A DNA stretch of 5,681 nucleotides from Streptosporangiaceae bacterium (lineage in GTDB: Bacteria; Actinomycetota; Actinomycetes; Streptosporangiales; Streptosporangiaceae), in contig JASIGS010000435.1 in assembly GCA_030052355.1 (NCBI GenBank), positions 1 to 5,681 of the forward strand. Reading direction: 5' to 3'. The translations under genes were made by a program, and so were the position numbers. Under the pieces are notes generated by a model. That model ran no database searches, had not been told where the DNA came from, and was given only the letters and a program-made list of their open reading frames with translations. Below, one piece after another: positions 4,561 to 5,681 of this stretch (position 1 is the first letter of the stretch; each line of letters opens with the position of its first letter).

Positions 4561-5681
4561 GTGACCGGCGGCCAGGAGAGCGCTGCTCGACTGATCGACG
4601 ACGCGGTGGAGCGCGGCGTGATCCCGGGCGCGGTGCTCGCCGCCGGGATCGGCGCCGCGCAGCCGGCCCTGTTGCACGTCGCCGGGTTCGCGCAGGACGA
4701 CTCGCAGGCGCGGCGGCCGATGACACGCGACACGGTCTTCGACCTGGCGTCGCTGACGAAGGTGGTCGCCACACTGCCGTGCGTGCTGCGGCTCGTCGCA
4801 GCCGGGCAGCTCAGCCTCGACGACCCAGTCGCCCGCTACCTCCCGGCTTTCGCCGGGCCCGGCAAGGACGCGGTCACCGTGGCGCACCTGCTGACCCACA
4901 CCTCCGGCCTGCCCGATCAGCGCAGGTACCACGAGCACCTGCGCGAACCCGGGCAGGTGCGAGCGGCCGCACTGGCAGAGCCGCTCGCTGCCGCCGCGGG
5001 CACCAGGGTGTGTTACTCCGACGTCGGGTTCATCGTGCTGGGCGAGCTATGCGCGGCTGTCGCCGGGCGCGATCTTGACCAGCTCGTGCTTGAGCTCGTG
5101 TGCGCGCCGCTCGGCATGACCGACACCCGGTACCTGCCGGGTCGCGTGATGGCCGGCCGGATCGCATCGACAGAGCCGATCGGGGGAGTGGCGAAGACCG
5201 GGATCGTGCACGACGAGAACGCCGAGGCACTCGGCGGGGTGGCCGGGCACGCCGGCCTGTTCGGCACGGCGGCCGACCTTAGCCAGTACGCCGCCGCGTG
5301 GGCTGCGGGCGGTCCGGGCCCGGCCGCGTCGCTGGCCCCGCCTTCGAAAGCCCCGCCTTCGAAAGCCCCGCCTTCGAAAGCCCTGCCTTCGCTAGAACTG
5401 CCTTCGCTAGAACTGCCTGGCTGGCTGCGGGCTGAGGCGCTGCGCTGCCACACCGAAGGCATGCCGGGAAAGCCGCGGCCGGGCGAGAACCCGCGGCCGG
5501 CCGCGGCGCGCGCCCAGGGGCCGGCTCTCGGCCCGCCGCAGGAACGTCGCGGGCTCGGCTGGGGACTGCGCGGCGACCGCTGGGACAACATGGGCGAGGG
5601 CTGGCCGTTGTCCGGCGCCGGGCACACCGGCTTCACCGGCACCAGCCTGTCCATCGACCCGGCGAGCGGGCTCTGGGCCGT
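4561..5681 (+). CDS. Serine hydrolase, beta-lactamase/PBP-like (class C type), 3' end cut by window edge
   Basis: Predicted acyl-serine hydrolase (esterase, D-aminopeptidase or carboxypeptidase type). 373 full codons are visible. Motifs occur in order: S-x-x-K as SLTK with Ser64 nucleophile and Lys67, LLTHTSGLP (110-118), the Y-x-N equivalent as Tyr152-Ser-Asp154, GGVAGHAGLFGTAADL (225-240), and GHTGFTGTSLSIDP (354-367), where HTG replaces the KTG triad. No signal peptide is visible, so the enzyme is probably cytoplasmic. The segment before the HTG motif is enlarged: a tandem repeat (259-286) and a second Pro/Arg/Ala-rich stretch (about 303-328) flank a conserved-looking LPGWLRAEALRCHTEGMPG. 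All motifs remain in one frame, so the gene looks intact as far as it goes. It is divergent from the gntR operon; a functional link is possible but not shown. Confidence 0.92.
   Translation, partial: MTGGQESAARLIDDAVERGVIPGAVLAAGIGAAQPALLHVAGFAQDDSQARRPMTRDTVFDLASLTKVVATLPCVLRLVAAGQLSLDDPVARYLPAFAGPGKDAVTVAHLLTHTSGLPDQRRYHEHLREPGQVRAAALAEPLAAAAGTRVCYSDVGFIVLGELCAAVAGRDLDQLVLELVCAPLGMTDTRYLPGRVMAGRIASTEPIGGVAKTGIVHDENAEALGGVAGHAGLFGTAADLSQYAAAWAAGGPGPAASLAPPSKAPPSKAPPSKALPSLELPSLELPGWLRAEALRCHTEGMPGKPRPGENPRPAAARAQGPALGPPQERRGLGWGLRGDRWDNMGEGWPLSGAGHTGFTGTSLSIDPASGLWA
5335..5418 (+). repeat. In-frame 15-bp tandem repeat in the serine hydrolase gene (about 5.6 units)
   Basis: Three identical copies of GCCCCGCCTTCGAAA (5335-5379) are followed by a hybrid unit GCCCTGCCTTCGCTA (5380-5394), then GAACTGCCTTCGCTA (5395-5409) and a partial GAACTGCCT. 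The products are APPSK three times, ALPSL, ELPSL and ELP. The period is exactly five codons, so gain or loss of units keeps the frame. The second subtype looks derived from the first by changes that were then themselves duplicated. The AAA and CTA codons are rare for this DNA. Confidence 0.95.

Noticed and set aside
5335..5418. Tandem repeats as a CRISPR array or mobile-element end
   Set aside because: Units are 15 bp, directly adjacent without spacers and in frame with a gene; this is a coding minisatellite.
5013..5654. 213-codon minus-strand open frame with repeated EGGAF/EGSS units
   Set aside because: The repeats are the antisense reading of the 15-bp array in the serine hydrolase, whose motifs are clear on the plus strand.

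Overview
The window is very GC-rich DNA with strong third-position GC bias, ATG/GTG starts and two apparently leaderless promoters. This points to a high-GC actinobacterium. The style of the methyltransferase, ABC permease and small basic protein suggests a Streptosporangiales-like actinomycete, but the species cannot be read from this sequence. No rRNA, tRNA, insertion sequence or CRISPR array was seen.

Layout. (1) 1-720, minus: most of a class I SAM-dependent methyltransferase whose 3' end lies beyond the left edge. Its GTG start sits directly below a good -35/-10 pair that carries a perfect 13-bp dyad. (2) 721-1073: a 353-bp gap between divergent genes, with a degraded-looking plus-strand reading frame that ends in a hairpin plus T-run. 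(3) 1074-1292, plus: a 72-residue arginine-rich protein of unknown function with an ideal Shine-Dalgarno. (4) 1289-4420, minus: a compact four-gene operon read from right to left: a YtrA-type GntR regulator, an ABC ATPase, an ABC-2-like permease and a membrane-anchored or secreted CHAP-domain peptidase/amidase. The first two junctions are ATGA overlaps and the last is a 5-nt gap. (5) 4561 to the right edge, plus: a serine hydrolase of the beta-lactamase/PBP-like superfamily, divergent from the operon and cut by the edge. It carries an in-frame array of 15-bp repeats and a second proline-rich insertion.

How the genes fit together. The operon is one transcription and translation unit. A small ligand-poor GntR repressor would control an ABC exporter, and a cell-wall hydrolase is the last cistron. 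YtrA-type regulators with ABC transporters are known in Gram-positive bacteria to respond to cell-wall-active antibiotics or envelope stress. The CHAP gene in the same message suggests that this copy couples transport with peptidoglycan cleavage at the cell surface. That link is inference. The small basic gene and the CHAP gene converge and share one CTAG palindrome as stop codon on both strands, inside an imperfect inverted repeat that may act as a bidirectional terminator.
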